Shown in pieces: positions 32,757 through 39,175 of a DNA stretch of 39,175 nucleotides. Made by a program: the position numbers and the translations under genes. Position 1 is the stretch's first letter; every line of letters starts with the position of its first letter. The DNA is from DATGEO01 sp035310015 (GTDB lineage Bacteria > Chloroflexota > Dormibacteria > Dormibacterales > Dormibacteraceae): positions 1 to 39,175 of the forward strand of contig DATGEO010000053.1 in the NCBI GenBank assembly GCA_035310015.1, read 5' to 3'. The notes below the pieces were generated by a model, which was not told the DNA's origin, made no database searches, and saw nothing but the letters and a program-made list of their open reading frames with translations.

Positions 32757-33146
32757 TTAATCGAAGACGTGGATCTTCTCCGGCGTGATCTTCACGATCA
32801 CCCGCACCTCGCCCGGCCCGAGCTCGCGGAACGGCTTGCCGGTGTACGCCAGCGAAACCTGGTCGATGTTCTCGTGGGCGCCCTCGAGGATGAGCTCGGC
32901 CCGGCCCCGGACCGCGACCCCGCGGTAGGGGTCGGCGGGGTCGTACACGGCCACCGCGACGTGAGGGTTGCGCTGGAGGTTGCGCGCTTTCAGGCGGTGC
33001 ATCGCGGTGTTGAAGTACACGTGATCCTGGTCGGATTCGATCCAGACCACGGTCGCCTCCGGCGAGCCGTCGGGCATGACGGTGGCGACGGTGGCGAAGT
33101 TCGGCGGGTTGAGGAGCTTGACCTGGTCTGGCGTGAGCCTGGGCAT
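32757..33146 (-). CDS. PPOX class F420-dependent oxidoreductase-like protein
   Basis: This 129-residue split beta-barrel flavin-type protein shows LLNPPNFATVATVMPDGSPEATVVWIESDQDHVYFNTA and KARNLQRNPHVAVAVYDP, the usual opening of F420- or FMN-binding members of this class in Actinomycetota and Chloroflexota. Such enzymes reduce quinones, biliverdin or other substrates. Which cofactor is used cannot be seen. It is divergent from the aminotransferase gene with only 20 bases between start codons, so both promoters must lie inside this gap or the opposite gene. Confidence 0.88.
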   Translation of the reverse strand: MPRLTPDQVKLLNPPNFATVATVMPDGSPEATVVWIESDQDHVYFNTAMHRLKARNLQRNPHVAVAVYDPADPYRGVAVRGRAELILEGAHENIDQVSLAYTGKPFRELGPGEVRVIVKITPEKIHVFD

Positions 33147-33153
33147 TAGCTGA

Positions 33154-33159
33154 TATTTT
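33154..33159 (+). promoter_or_regulatory. -10 box TATTTT, leaderless-type promoter
   Basis: TATTTT ends 7 bases before the GTG of the aminotransferase gene. The 20-base intergenic gap leaves almost no room for a leader. Confidence 0.6.
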
Positions 33160-33166
33160 CACGGGC

Positions 33167-34450
33167 GTGATCACACACCGCCGGCCGCAGATCAAGACTT
33201 CCCTTCCCGGGCCGAAAGCCGCCGAGCTTATCGCGCGCGATGCGAAGGCCATGTCGCCGAGCTTCACGCGCGCCTATCCGTTTGTCATGGACCACGGCGA
33301 GGGCTGCTGGGCGACCGACGTCGACGGCAACACGTTCCTGGACTACACCGCGGGCATCGCCGTCAACACCACAGGCTTTGCGCACCCGCGCGTGGTCGCC
33401 GCGATCCAGGAGCAGGCGCACCGGTTCCTGCACATGTCCGGCACCGACTTCTACTACCGGACCGAGATCGAGCTGGCGGAGCGGCTCGAGGCCAGGATCC
33501 TGCCCGGCATACCCGCGCGCGTGTTCTTCACGAACTCGGGCGCCGAGGCGATCGAGGGCGCGATGAAGCTTGCGCGCTACGCCACCGGGCGGCCGAGCTA
33601 CATCGCGTTCATCGGCGCGTTCCACGGCCGGACGTACGGCGCGCTGTCGCTGACCGCGTCGAAGGCCAGCCAGCGGCGGCGCTTCGCGCCGCTTCTGTCA
33701 TCGGTGTTCCACGCGCCTTACCCGTCGGCTGCGCGCGGGATCACGACAGATGAGTCGATCGCGCGCCTCGAGGAGCTGTTCGCGACCGTCGCGCCGCCAG
33801 AGAGCGTGGCCGCCGTTTTCGTGGAGCCGATCCAGGGCGAGGGTGGATACCTCGTGCCTCCGGACGACTTTTTCCCGCGCCTGCGCGAGCTGACGAAGAA
33901 GCACGGCATCCTGCTCGTCGCCGACGAGGTGCAGTCAGGCATGGGCCGCACCGGCAAGCTGCTCGCGATCGAGCACACCGGCGTCGAGCCGGACATCGTC
34001 TGCCTGGCGAAGGGCATCGCGTCCGGCCTGCCGCTGGGCGCGTTCATCGCGCGCGCCGAGCAGATGAGCTGGCCTCCCGGTTCACACGGCAGCACCTTCG
34101 GCGGCAACCCGATCGCGTGCGCGGCGGGGCTCGTCACGCTCGACCTGCTCGAGGAAGGCTTGATGGAGAACGCGGCCAAGGTGGGCGCGGAGATGCACGA
34201 CGGGCTGCGCGAGATCGCGGGCAGCCATCCGCAGGTCACCGACGTGCGCGGCCGCGGCCTGATGCAGGCGATCGAGCTCAAGACCGCCGAGCAGGCGGCT
34301 CAGCTGGTGCAGTCGGCTTTCGAGCGCGGGCTGCTGCTGCTGACGGCAGGCACGCGCGCGGTGCGCATCTGCCCGCCGCTGGTGCTCGACCGCCAGGAGG
34401 CCGCGACCGGCCTCGAGATCATCTCCGCCGCCCTCGACGCGCAGTCCTAG
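33167..34450 (+). CDS. class III aminotransferase, 4-aminobutyrate aminotransferase-like
   Basis: This 427-residue PLP enzyme of the omega-amino acid group has the cofactor phosphate cup NSGAEAIEGAMKLAR (123-137), Asp253 in VADEVQSGMGRTGK, the Schiff-base Lys282 in CLAKGIASGLPLGA, and STFGGNP near residue 310. The start region RPQIKTSLPGPKAAELIARD is characteristic of GabT-type enzymes that convert 4-aminobutyrate with 2-oxoglutarate. Acetylornithine aminotransferase is less likely because no arginine genes are near. No succinate-semialdehyde dehydrogenase gene is adjacent. The TAG shares CTAG with the convergent lipoprotein gene. Confidence 0.88.
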   Translation: MITHRRPQIKTSLPGPKAAELIARDAKAMSPSFTRAYPFVMDHGEGCWATDVDGNTFLDYTAGIAVNTTGFAHPRVVAAIQEQAHRFLHMSGTDFYYRTEIELAERLEARILPGIPARVFFTNSGAEAIEGAMKLARYATGRPSYIAFIGAFHGRTYGALSLTASKASQRRRFAPLLSSVFHAPYPSAARGITTDESIARLEELFATVAPPESVAAVFVEPIQGEGGYLVPPDDFFPRLRELTKKHGILLVADEVQSGMGRTGKLLAIEHTGVEPDIVCLAKGIASGLPLGAFIARAEQMSWPPGSHGSTFGGNPIACAAGLVTLDLLEEGLMENAAKVGAEMHDGLREIAGSHPQVTDVRGRGLMQAIELKTAEQAAQLVQSAFERGLLLLTAGTRAVRICPPLVLDRQEAATGLEIISAALDAQS

Positions 34451-35601
34451 GAGAGCTTCGCCGGAGCCAGCCGCACCGCGGCCTCGGTGATCTCGTCGGC
34501 GGCCGCCGTGAATTCGACGGCCGCCGCGCGATCGTCACCGCCCAGGGTGTCGAACGCGGTGCCCCTCTGGTCGTCCACCACCTTGAGGATGGCGGTGAAG
34601 GCGGTGGTCAGGTCGGGAGCGTAGGGCGCGCCGATATCGACGGGCGGCGCGGCCCTGTTCAGGACCTTCTGCCCGATGGCCGGGTCACCGCTCTTGGCGT
34701 AGACCGCGAGCAGCTGCGACTCCTGCTCCCACAACGTGTCGAGCGCTTTCACCGAGGCGTCGCCGAAGGCCGCCTGCAGCCGCGCGTCGATTGCGACCGA
34801 GTTGCCGGCGAGCGCGCCGGCCACCGGCGCCACCTCGCCCTGGACGGCGCCGGCGGCGGCCTCTGTGAGCATCGTCAGCAGGTAGGCCTGGCGCTGAAGG
34901 AGCTCGTTGACGGTTGAGCGAAAGGTGGCGGCCCCGCTGTTCCAGGCACCGGGAAACCGGTCGGGAAAGCGGCCGACGATCTGCGCGGCGACGGCGTCGG
35001 CAAAGCTCACCGCCGCGGCGTGGCTCGCCGTGAGGTCGGTCAAGAGCTTGGGGTAGGCGGCCGCCACGGCATCGTCCATCACGAGCTTGTTTGCCGCAAC
35101 CTGGCGGTCGGCGAGCTGCGTGGCCTGGTCCGACCCAAGCCCGGCGCTGGACGAGATCGCGGCCGCGAGCCGTGGCACGTAGCTGGAGGTCAGGCTCGTC
35201 ATCGCGGCGTCCGCCTTCGCGTGGTCTTGGGTTACGGCCGCGATCAGGTAGGCGACGTAGAAGTTGTCGCCCTCAGTCCAGGCGTCGGTGATCTGCTGAC
35301 CTCCGGTCTCACCGACGGCGAGCTTGAAGACCGTCGCCATGTCCACGGCGTTGGCCGCCAGGACTCCGGCGTAGGAGTGGAACTCGTCCTTTCGCCCCCC
35401 CGCGGCCACGACCGCCAGCTTGCCGAGCACGAACGCGTGCTCCCCGAACAGCAGGTCGACGTGGACGCGCAGGCTCGCGGCCGGCGAGTCCTGGCCCAGA
35501 TCCGTGGGCGAGGGCGACGCGGTCGAGAGCGACACCGATGAGTGGCACGCGCCGGCGATCATCAGCGCGCACGCCCCCGCCGCCAGCGTCCCGGATCTCA
35601 T
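34447..35601 (-). CDS. putative lipoprotein with two related helical halves
   Basis: This 384-residue protein has a signal with lipobox-like end (MIAGAC, Cys19) and a Ser/Thr/Pro linker. The remainder is almost all helix. Two segments of about 80 residues resemble each other: one around LFGEHAFVLGKLAVVAAGGRK to DAWTEGDNFYVAYL, and one around LLQRQAYLLTMLTEAAAGAV to DTLWEQESQLLAVY. This suggests an internal duplication of a helical bundle. No family is recognised. The ATG at 35601 is chosen because it starts the signal. A frame extension of 11 residues upstream would run into the divergent gene. Confidence 0.65.
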   Translation of the reverse strand: MRSGTLAAGACALMIAGACHSSVSLSTASPSPTDLGQDSPAASLRVHVDLLFGEHAFVLGKLAVVAAGGRKDEFHSYAGVLAANAVDMATVFKLAVGETGGQQITDAWTEGDNFYVAYLIAAVTQDHAKADAAMTSLTSSYVPRLAAAISSSAGLGSDQATQLADRQVAANKLVMDDAVAAAYPKLLTDLTASHAAAVSFADAVAAQIVGRFPDRFPGAWNSGAATFRSTVNELLQRQAYLLTMLTEAAAGAVQGEVAPVAGALAGNSVAIDARLQAAFGDASVKALDTLWEQESQLLAVYAKSGDPAIGQKVLNRAAPPVDIGAPYAPDLTTAFTAILKVVDDQRGTAFDTLGGDDRAAAVEFTAAADEITEAAVRLAPAKLS

Positions 35602-35608
35602 GGCCGCG

Positions 35609-35614
35609 TACCAT
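35609..35614 (+). promoter_or_regulatory. -10 box TACCAT before the 5'-nuclease gene
   Basis: TACCAT ends 9 bases before the TTG at 35624, exactly as before the second sigma gene. Confidence 0.4.
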
Positions 35615-35623
35615 GTTCCGGCT

Positions 35624-36475
35624 TTGAGACCCAACTGGTTGCTGGTGGACGGGTCGAGCGCGATCTTCCGGGCGTTCTACGGCGTGCCGCAGGCGTTCCG
35701 AGCGCCGGACGGCTTCCTCGTCAACGCCGTTCGCGGGACGCTCGACCGGCTGGCCAGCGTCGTCACCGAGCGCAAGCCGCAGCACGTCGCGCTGACCACC
35801 GACGAGGACTGGAGGCCCGACTGGCGCGTCCAGGCGATCCCCGGCTACAAGGAGCACCGCGTCGCGGAACCCGTGCCGCCGCTGCTCATCCCCCAGATGC
35901 CCGTGATCATCGAGGCGCTCGCGGCAGTCGGCTTCGACGTCGTGGGGAAGAAGGACTACGAGGCCGAGGACATCATCGCGTCGCTGGTGGAGAAGGTGAA
36001 CAAGCCGGTCGAGATCTGGAGCGGCGATCGCGACCTGTTCAGTCTGGTGCGTGACTCCGACGTCGTCGTGCTGTACCCCGAAAAGGCAGGTCTGGCGGTC
36101 GTCGACGAGGCCGAGGTGCAGCGGCGCTACGGCGTGTCGGGACGCGCGTACGCGGATTTCGCGATCCTTCGCGGCGATCCGTCCGACGGCCTGCCGGGCG
36201 TCGCCGGCGTGGGGCCGAAGAAGGCCGCCGACCTCGTGAAGCGGTACGGCTCGATCCAGGGCATGCTCGACGCCGGCGTCTTCCGCAACGCCGACGCCGC
36301 ATACCTGCAGCAGGCGCGGAAGGTCGTCCCGCCGGTGACCACCCTCGACCTGGAAGTCCCGCCCGGCCGGCGCGACCGCTACCCCGCGCATCCCGCGAAG
36401 GTGGCGGAGATGGGGCGTCGCTACGGGGTGGCGTCGAGCTTCGAGCGGCTGGTCAACGCGCTTACAAAGATCTGA
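35624..36475 (+). CDS. stand-alone 5'-3' exonuclease (DNA polymerase I N-domain type)
   Basis: This 283-residue metal-dependent 5'-nuclease resembles the N-terminal domain of DNA polymerase I and removes RNA primers or flaps. Conserved metal residues are visible in LLVDGSSAIFRAFYG, KDYEAEDIIASLV, SGDRDLFSLV and GDPSDGLPGVAGVGPKKAADL, the last also containing the helix-hairpin-helix. No polymerase domain follows. The TTG start fits the TACCAT box. An in-frame ATG at 35600 would overlap the start codon of the divergent lipoprotein gene, which makes it less attractive. Confidence 0.88.
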   Translation: MRPNWLLVDGSSAIFRAFYGVPQAFRAPDGFLVNAVRGTLDRLASVVTERKPQHVALTTDEDWRPDWRVQAIPGYKEHRVAEPVPPLLIPQMPVIIEALAAVGFDVVGKKDYEAEDIIASLVEKVNKPVEIWSGDRDLFSLVRDSDVVVLYPEKAGLAVVDEAEVQRRYGVSGRAYADFAILRGDPSDGLPGVAGVGPKKAADLVKRYGSIQGMLDAGVFRNADAAYLQQARKVVPPVTTLDLEVPPGRRDRYPAHPAKVAEMGRRYGVASSFERLVNALTKI

Positions 36476-36490
36476 CCGGCTCTTGGCGAT

Positions 36491-36512
36491 GATCTGACCG
36501 TGACCCCAGATC
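36491..36512. promoter_or_regulatory. inverted repeat GATCTG-N10-CAGATC
   Basis: Six-base inverted arms lie upstream of the small four-Cys gene. GATCTGACCG is also directly repeated at 36469 and 36491. It could be an operator or a short terminator for the nuclease gene. Confidence 0.3.
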
Positions 36513-36549
36513 GTATGTCTCGATATGAAGCACGGCTCCATGATTGGGA

Positions 36550-36741
36550 ATGGTGGAAGTAGGGCTGTGCGAGTCCTGCGCGCATTCGCGCCAGGTCCGG
36601 GCCGCGCGGACCGTGTTCTGGCTCTGCGAGCGCTCGCGAACCGACCCCTCGTTTCCGCGGTACCCGCGACTTCCCGTCCTCCAGTGCCGCGGTTACGAGA
36701 AGACTGACCGTCGGGTAGGCGGCGAACCGCCGCCGGCGTGA
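36550..36741 (+). CDS. small four-cysteine, probably zinc-binding protein
   Basis: This 63-residue protein has Cys7, Cys10, Cys26 and Cys46 arranged CESCAHSR ... FWLCERS ... VLQCRGY, with a Pro/Tyr segment DPSFPRYPRLPV between the last two. I recall this pattern as a widespread, unnamed small protein family in several soil phyla, but no function is known to me. The four cysteines probably bind one zinc. The start may also be the TTG at 36544. It precedes the third ECF sigma gene by 46 bases and could be part of the same stress unit. Confidence 0.62.
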   Translation: MVEVGLCESCAHSRQVRAARTVFWLCERSRTDPSFPRYPRLPVLQCRGYEKTDRRVGGEPPPA

Positions 36742-36787
36742 AGCTCCTGCAACCCAGGCGGCCGCTCTCGTGTTAAGGAGAGAGCCG

Positions 36788-37303
36788 ATGGAGGGAGTAG
36801 AGGGCGTATTCGAGCGCATGGTGCACGAGCACCAGGACCGGCTGTACGCGCTCGGCTTCGCGCTCACGGGCAACCGGCACGACGCCGAAGAGGTGGCGCA
36901 GGACACGCTGCTGCGCGCCTATCGCGCGCTGGTGACCTACACGCCCGAGAGGATCTCCGAGCTCAAGCAGCGGGCGTGGCTGCACCGGATCGCGGTGAAT
37001 GTGGCGCGCAACCGCCATCGCGGCCTCCGCCCGAAGCTCGTCGAGCTCAACGGCAGCGAGCAGGACGTGGCGCCGGGACCCGAGTCGCGAGCCCTGCGCC
37101 GCGCGGAGATCGACGACGTGGCCGCGAGCCTGGCCGCGCTGCCGCAGAGGTACCGCGAGGCGGTCGTGCTGCGGTTCGTCCAGGACCTGCCTTACACCGA
37201 GGTCGCCGAGGCTCTCGGCCAGCCGGTCGGGACCGTCAAGTCCAACGTGCACCGCGCGTTGAAGATGCTTCGAGGAGAGGACCATGACCGTGCAGACGAC
37301 TGA
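36788..37303 (+). CDS. ECF-type RNA polymerase sigma factor (third of three)
   Basis: This 171-residue sigma factor has region 2 (FERMVHEHQDRLYALGFALTGNRHDAEEVAQDTLLRAYRAL, with WLHRIAVNVARNRHRG) and region 4 (LPQRYREAVVLRFVQDLPYTEVAEALGQPVGTVKSNVHRALKMLRG). The ATG follows a TTAAGGAGAGAG site. The 3' end overlaps the alkyltransferase-Ada gene by 20 bases, the place usually taken by an anti-sigma gene. This is strong evidence that the two are made together, and it suggests that the sigma factor controls an alkylation response. Confidence 0.92.
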   Translation: MEGVEGVFERMVHEHQDRLYALGFALTGNRHDAEEVAQDTLLRAYRALVTYTPERISELKQRAWLHRIAVNVARNRHRGLRPKLVELNGSEQDVAPGPESRALRRAEIDDVAASLAALPQRYREAVVLRFVQDLPYTEVAEALGQPVGTVKSNVHRALKMLRGEDHDRADD

Positions 37304-38051
37304 CCTGAAGGCCCTGGGCGCGCTGAAGGCGCCGTCGGGATTTGCGGATCGGGTGCTGGCCGAGGCCGGGATCGGCGACTCGTACGCGACGTTCGAAACC
37401 GTGATCGGTCGCGTGCACGTGGCGTGGAACCGCCACGGGGTTTCGGCCGCCATGCGAGCGGGCTCGGATGAGGAGTTCGAGCGCTGGTTCCGGCGCGAGG
37501 TCGGCAGGCCGCTGCGCCGAGCGGTGGCGCCTGCGGAGATGGCCGCGCGCCTGGCCAACGAGCTGAGCGGCAGGCGCGGTCTGCGCTTCGACCTGCGCGG
37601 GCTCACCGAGTTCGAGCAGTCCGTGCTGCGGAAGGCGCGCGAGATCCCTCGCGGCCAGGTGCGGCCGTACAGCTGGATCGCGCGCGAGATCGGCCACCCC
37701 AAGGCGGTGCGGGCGGTGGGGACGGCGCTCGCCAACAACCCCATCCCGTACTTCATCCCCTGCCACCGGGTGGTGCGCGCGGACGGAGTGATCGGCAACT
37801 ACTCCGGCGGCGGTCCAGAGGCCAAGCGCAGCATCCTCTCGCTCGAGGGTGTGCGCCTCAGCCGGCTTCAGGAGCTCGCGCGTTCCGGTTACCGGTACGA
37901 GGGCGTGCGCTCGACCAAGATCTACTGCTACCCGACCTGCCACCACGCACAGCGGGCGAACGAGAAGAACGTGGTGTGGCTTCGCGACGCAGCTCAGGCC
38001 CGGGCGGGGGGCTTTCGCCCGTGCAAGGTTTGCCGGCCGGAGGCGGCCTAG
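37284..38051 (+). CDS. O6-alkylguanine-DNA alkyltransferase fused to a C-terminal Ada zinc domain
   Basis: This 255-residue fusion has three parts. Residues 1-32 (LKALGALKAPSGFADRVLAEAGIGD) are a short helical segment not usual in alkyltransferases, in the position of an anti-sigma peptide. Residues 33-190 are a methylated-DNA-protein cysteine methyltransferase with acceptor Cys160 in IPCHRVV and the DNA-binding helix RAVGTALANNP. Residues 200-253 are an Ada metal-binding domain with Cys215, Cys219, Cys247 and Cys250 (CYPTC and CKVC), the set that in Ada takes methyl from phosphotriesters and switches DNA binding. The order is reversed relative to Ada, and the AraC-type domain is absent. It overlaps the sigma gene by 20 bases and shares CTAG with the convergent gene. 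Confidence 0.9.
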   Translation: MTVQTTDLKALGALKAPSGFADRVLAEAGIGDSYATFETVIGRVHVAWNRHGVSAAMRAGSDEEFERWFRREVGRPLRRAVAPAEMAARLANELSGRRGLRFDLRGLTEFEQSVLRKAREIPRGQVRPYSWIAREIGHPKAVRAVGTALANNPIPYFIPCHRVVRADGVIGNYSGGGPEAKRSILSLEGVRLSRLQELARSGYRYEGVRSTKIYCYPTCHHAQRANEKNVVWLRDAAQARAGGFRPCKVCRPEAA

Positions 38052-38629
38052 CTCAGGGAGTAGATCGCGGGCAGCTCCCGATACAGTCCCGCGTAGTCGA
38101 GGCCGTAGCCGATCACGAATCGATCGGGAATGGTGAAGCCCTGGAAATCGATCGGCACCTCGATGGTGCGGCGCGCCGGCCGGTCGAGGAGCGCCGCCAG
38201 CCGCAGCGACGCGGGCTGCATGCGCTTCACGCTGCGAATGACCGCGTGCGCGGTGCGCCCGGAGTCGACGATGTCCTCGACGAGCAGCACGTGCCGGTCG
38301 CGAAGGTTGCCTTCGACCATGCGCGCCAAGCGCAGCGGCCGCCCTTCGCTCGAGGTTCCCGAGCCATAACTGGCCGCGCGCACGAACTCGAGCTCCGCGG
38401 GGATGGTGAGGCTGCGCAAAAGGTCGGCCGCGAAGACCGTCGCGCCTTTGAGAATCACCACGAGCACGAGGGGAGAATCGATGTCGGTGTACACCGTGGA
38501 GATCTGCCTGCCCAGCTGGTGCACCCGGCGCGCCACGCGCGAAGCGCCGATGAGCGGCGTACCCGCGCTGCGAACCGCAGTGGTCTTGAGAGTGCCCAGC
38601 CGCTGCTCGGCAGTCAGGACCTCAGGCAT
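38048..38629 (-). CDS. hpt: hypoxanthine phosphoribosyltransferase
   Basis: This 193-residue purine-salvage enzyme makes IMP or GMP from hypoxanthine or guanine and PRPP. The PRPP motif VLLVEDIVDSGRTA lies at 114-127, VVILKGATVFAADLLR is the pyrophosphate-binding loop region, and ASYGSGTSSEG is the flexible catalytic loop. The end FQGFTIPDRFVIGYGLDYAGLYRELPAI is the base-binding region typical of bacterial members. The ATG lies 8 bases after TAAGCT. The stop is shared (CTAG) with the alkyltransferase gene. It is the second gene after the metallophosphoesterase. Confidence 0.94.
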   Translation of the reverse strand: MPEVLTAEQRLGTLKTTAVRSAGTPLIGASRVARRVHQLGRQISTVYTDIDSPLVLVVILKGATVFAADLLRSLTIPAELEFVRAASYGSGTSSEGRPLRLARMVEGNLRDRHVLLVEDIVDSGRTAHAVIRSVKRMQPASLRLAALLDRPARRTIEVPIDFQGFTIPDRFVIGYGLDYAGLYRELPAIYSLS

Positions 38630-38635
38630 GCACGT

Positions 38636-39175
38636 CTAGCTTAGGACCTCCAGTGGAGCGACGGACGCGCCGACGGGTGAATTGCGCGAGTGCTTGCGAT
38701 GGCGCCGGCTCAGCGCGCCGTCGAAGTTGATCGCACGACCGTTGTGGTGACTCTCGGGTCTGTGACTTTTGTGCGGCGTGTGGCCGAAGACCACGCGGCG
38801 ACTATTCGTCGCCTGCAGCCAGTGCTCGAGGCGGAGGGGCTGCTGCTCGAACACGTTCTTCGCGCTGAGGACATCCCAGACCTCGGCTTCGTTGCCGTCG
38901 ATCAGCAGGTCGTGCACGCGGCGATTGATCGCTTGCGCCGCGGCGGTTCCTTCTTCATTCGAGTCGAGCCAACGCGCGTAGCCGTCATGGCCGCAGTGCT
39001 GGACGAGCGTGCCGTCCTCGAGGCGGATCATCGCCGGCCGGGCGTGGAGCCAGGCCTGCAGCGCGCCGTCTTTCTTCAGCTCCTCGAGGTCGTGGGCCTG
39101 GCCCCCGATCGACATCCAGAAGCCGATGCGCTGCGGGTCGCGCAGCGCCCAGAGCATCGCCACCTCGTGGTTGCC
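38636..39175 (-). CDS. metallophosphoesterase, 5' end cut by window
   Basis: The last 180 residues of a calcineurin-type phosphoesterase are visible. The frame opens with GNHEVAMLWALRD, the GNHE metal motif, and later contains VVFGHTPH, the GHT motif that closes the two-metal site. The N-terminal GDxHG and GDxVDRG motifs lie beyond the window. The helical insert between the motifs (DLEELKKDGALQAWLHARPAMIRLEDGTLVQHCGHDGYARWL) is like that of bacterial Ser/Thr or diadenosine-type phosphatases. The exact substrate is not known. Confidence 0.87.
   Translation of the reverse strand, partial: GNHEVAMLWALRDPQRIGFWMSIGGQAHDLEELKKDGALQAWLHARPAMIRLEDGTLVQHCGHDGYARWLDSNEEGTAAAQAINRRVHDLLIDGNEAEVWDVLSAKNVFEQQPLRLEHWLQATNSRRVVFGHTPHKSHRPESHHNGRAINFDGALSRRHRKHSRNSPVGASVAPLEVLS
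38638..38643 (-). promoter_or_regulatory. -10 box TAAGCT before hpt
   Basis: On the minus strand, TAAGCT ends 8 bases before the ATG of hpt and overlaps the end of the metallophosphoesterase gene. Confidence 0.45.

Noticed and set aside
36421..36906. 161-residue minus-strand frame between the nuclease and sigma genes
   Set aside because: It crosses the start of the sigma gene, has no family character, and the small four-Cys gene on the plus strand is better supported.

Overview
The window is about 39 kb of very GC-rich, densely packed bacterial chromosome. It carries 51 supportable protein genes, including two cut by the window ends and one 21-codon leader peptide. There is no tRNA, rRNA, transposase, phage gene or CRISPR array, and no gene-free stretch above about 180 bases. 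The GC bias, heavy use of GTG and TTG starts, an F420-type flavin oxidoreductase, DUF4395, paired ECF sigma factors and many apparently leaderless promoters point to a soil-type Terrabacteria lineage near Actinomycetota, Chloroflexota or Dormibacterota. This assignment is an inference.

Layout. 1-2818 (-): methyltransferase, GNAT acetyltransferase and a truncated FAD oxidoreductase, overlapping or abutting. 2950-4765 (+): a double-length ThyX-like protein and a small Arg-rich protein. 4822-8533 (+): isoaspartyl peptidase/asparaginase, a thiamine-diphosphate enzyme and glutamate dehydrogenase, joined by two GTGA overlaps. 8622-14146 (-): DinB, EVE and membrane protein; ECF sigma with zinc-finger anti-sigma; ABC exporter; NTF2-like protein. 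14211-17160: small membrane proteins, a MoxR-type ATPase and a glycerophosphodiesterase. 17328-20909: a second sigma/partner pair, DUF488 and membrane proteins. 21046-27400 (+): GreA, M24 peptidase, Fur-type regulator, two tandem AIM24 proteins, GYD protein, HAD hydrolase, MFS transporter and a YkoP-like protein. 27441-32132: a secreted protein, a DapF-like protein with serine at both catalytic cysteine positions, then a sulfur operon (Cys-rich leader peptide, sulfurtransferase, DUF4395, membrane thioredoxin) and a solute-binding lipoprotein. 32221-36475: GNAT, F420-type oxidoreductase, class-III aminotransferase, lipoprotein and a stand-alone 5'-nuclease. 36550-39175: a small four-Cys protein, a third ECF sigma overlapping an alkyltransferase fused to a C-terminal Ada zinc domain, hypoxanthine phosphoribosyltransferase and a truncated metallophosphoesterase.

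The most interesting signals are: the ECF sigma/alkyltransferase-Ada pair, a candidate alkylation-stress circuit in which the Ada parts are rearranged and a sigma factor replaces the AraC domain; the Cys-ending leader peptide before the sulfurtransferase operon, a candidate cysteine-sensing attenuator; the Ser/Ser DapF-like enzyme; a recurring TANNNT box 6-9 bases before start codons; and two intergenic elements built from paired GTGCGCAAAC-type palindromes. All functional calls come from reading translations and motifs. No database search was run.
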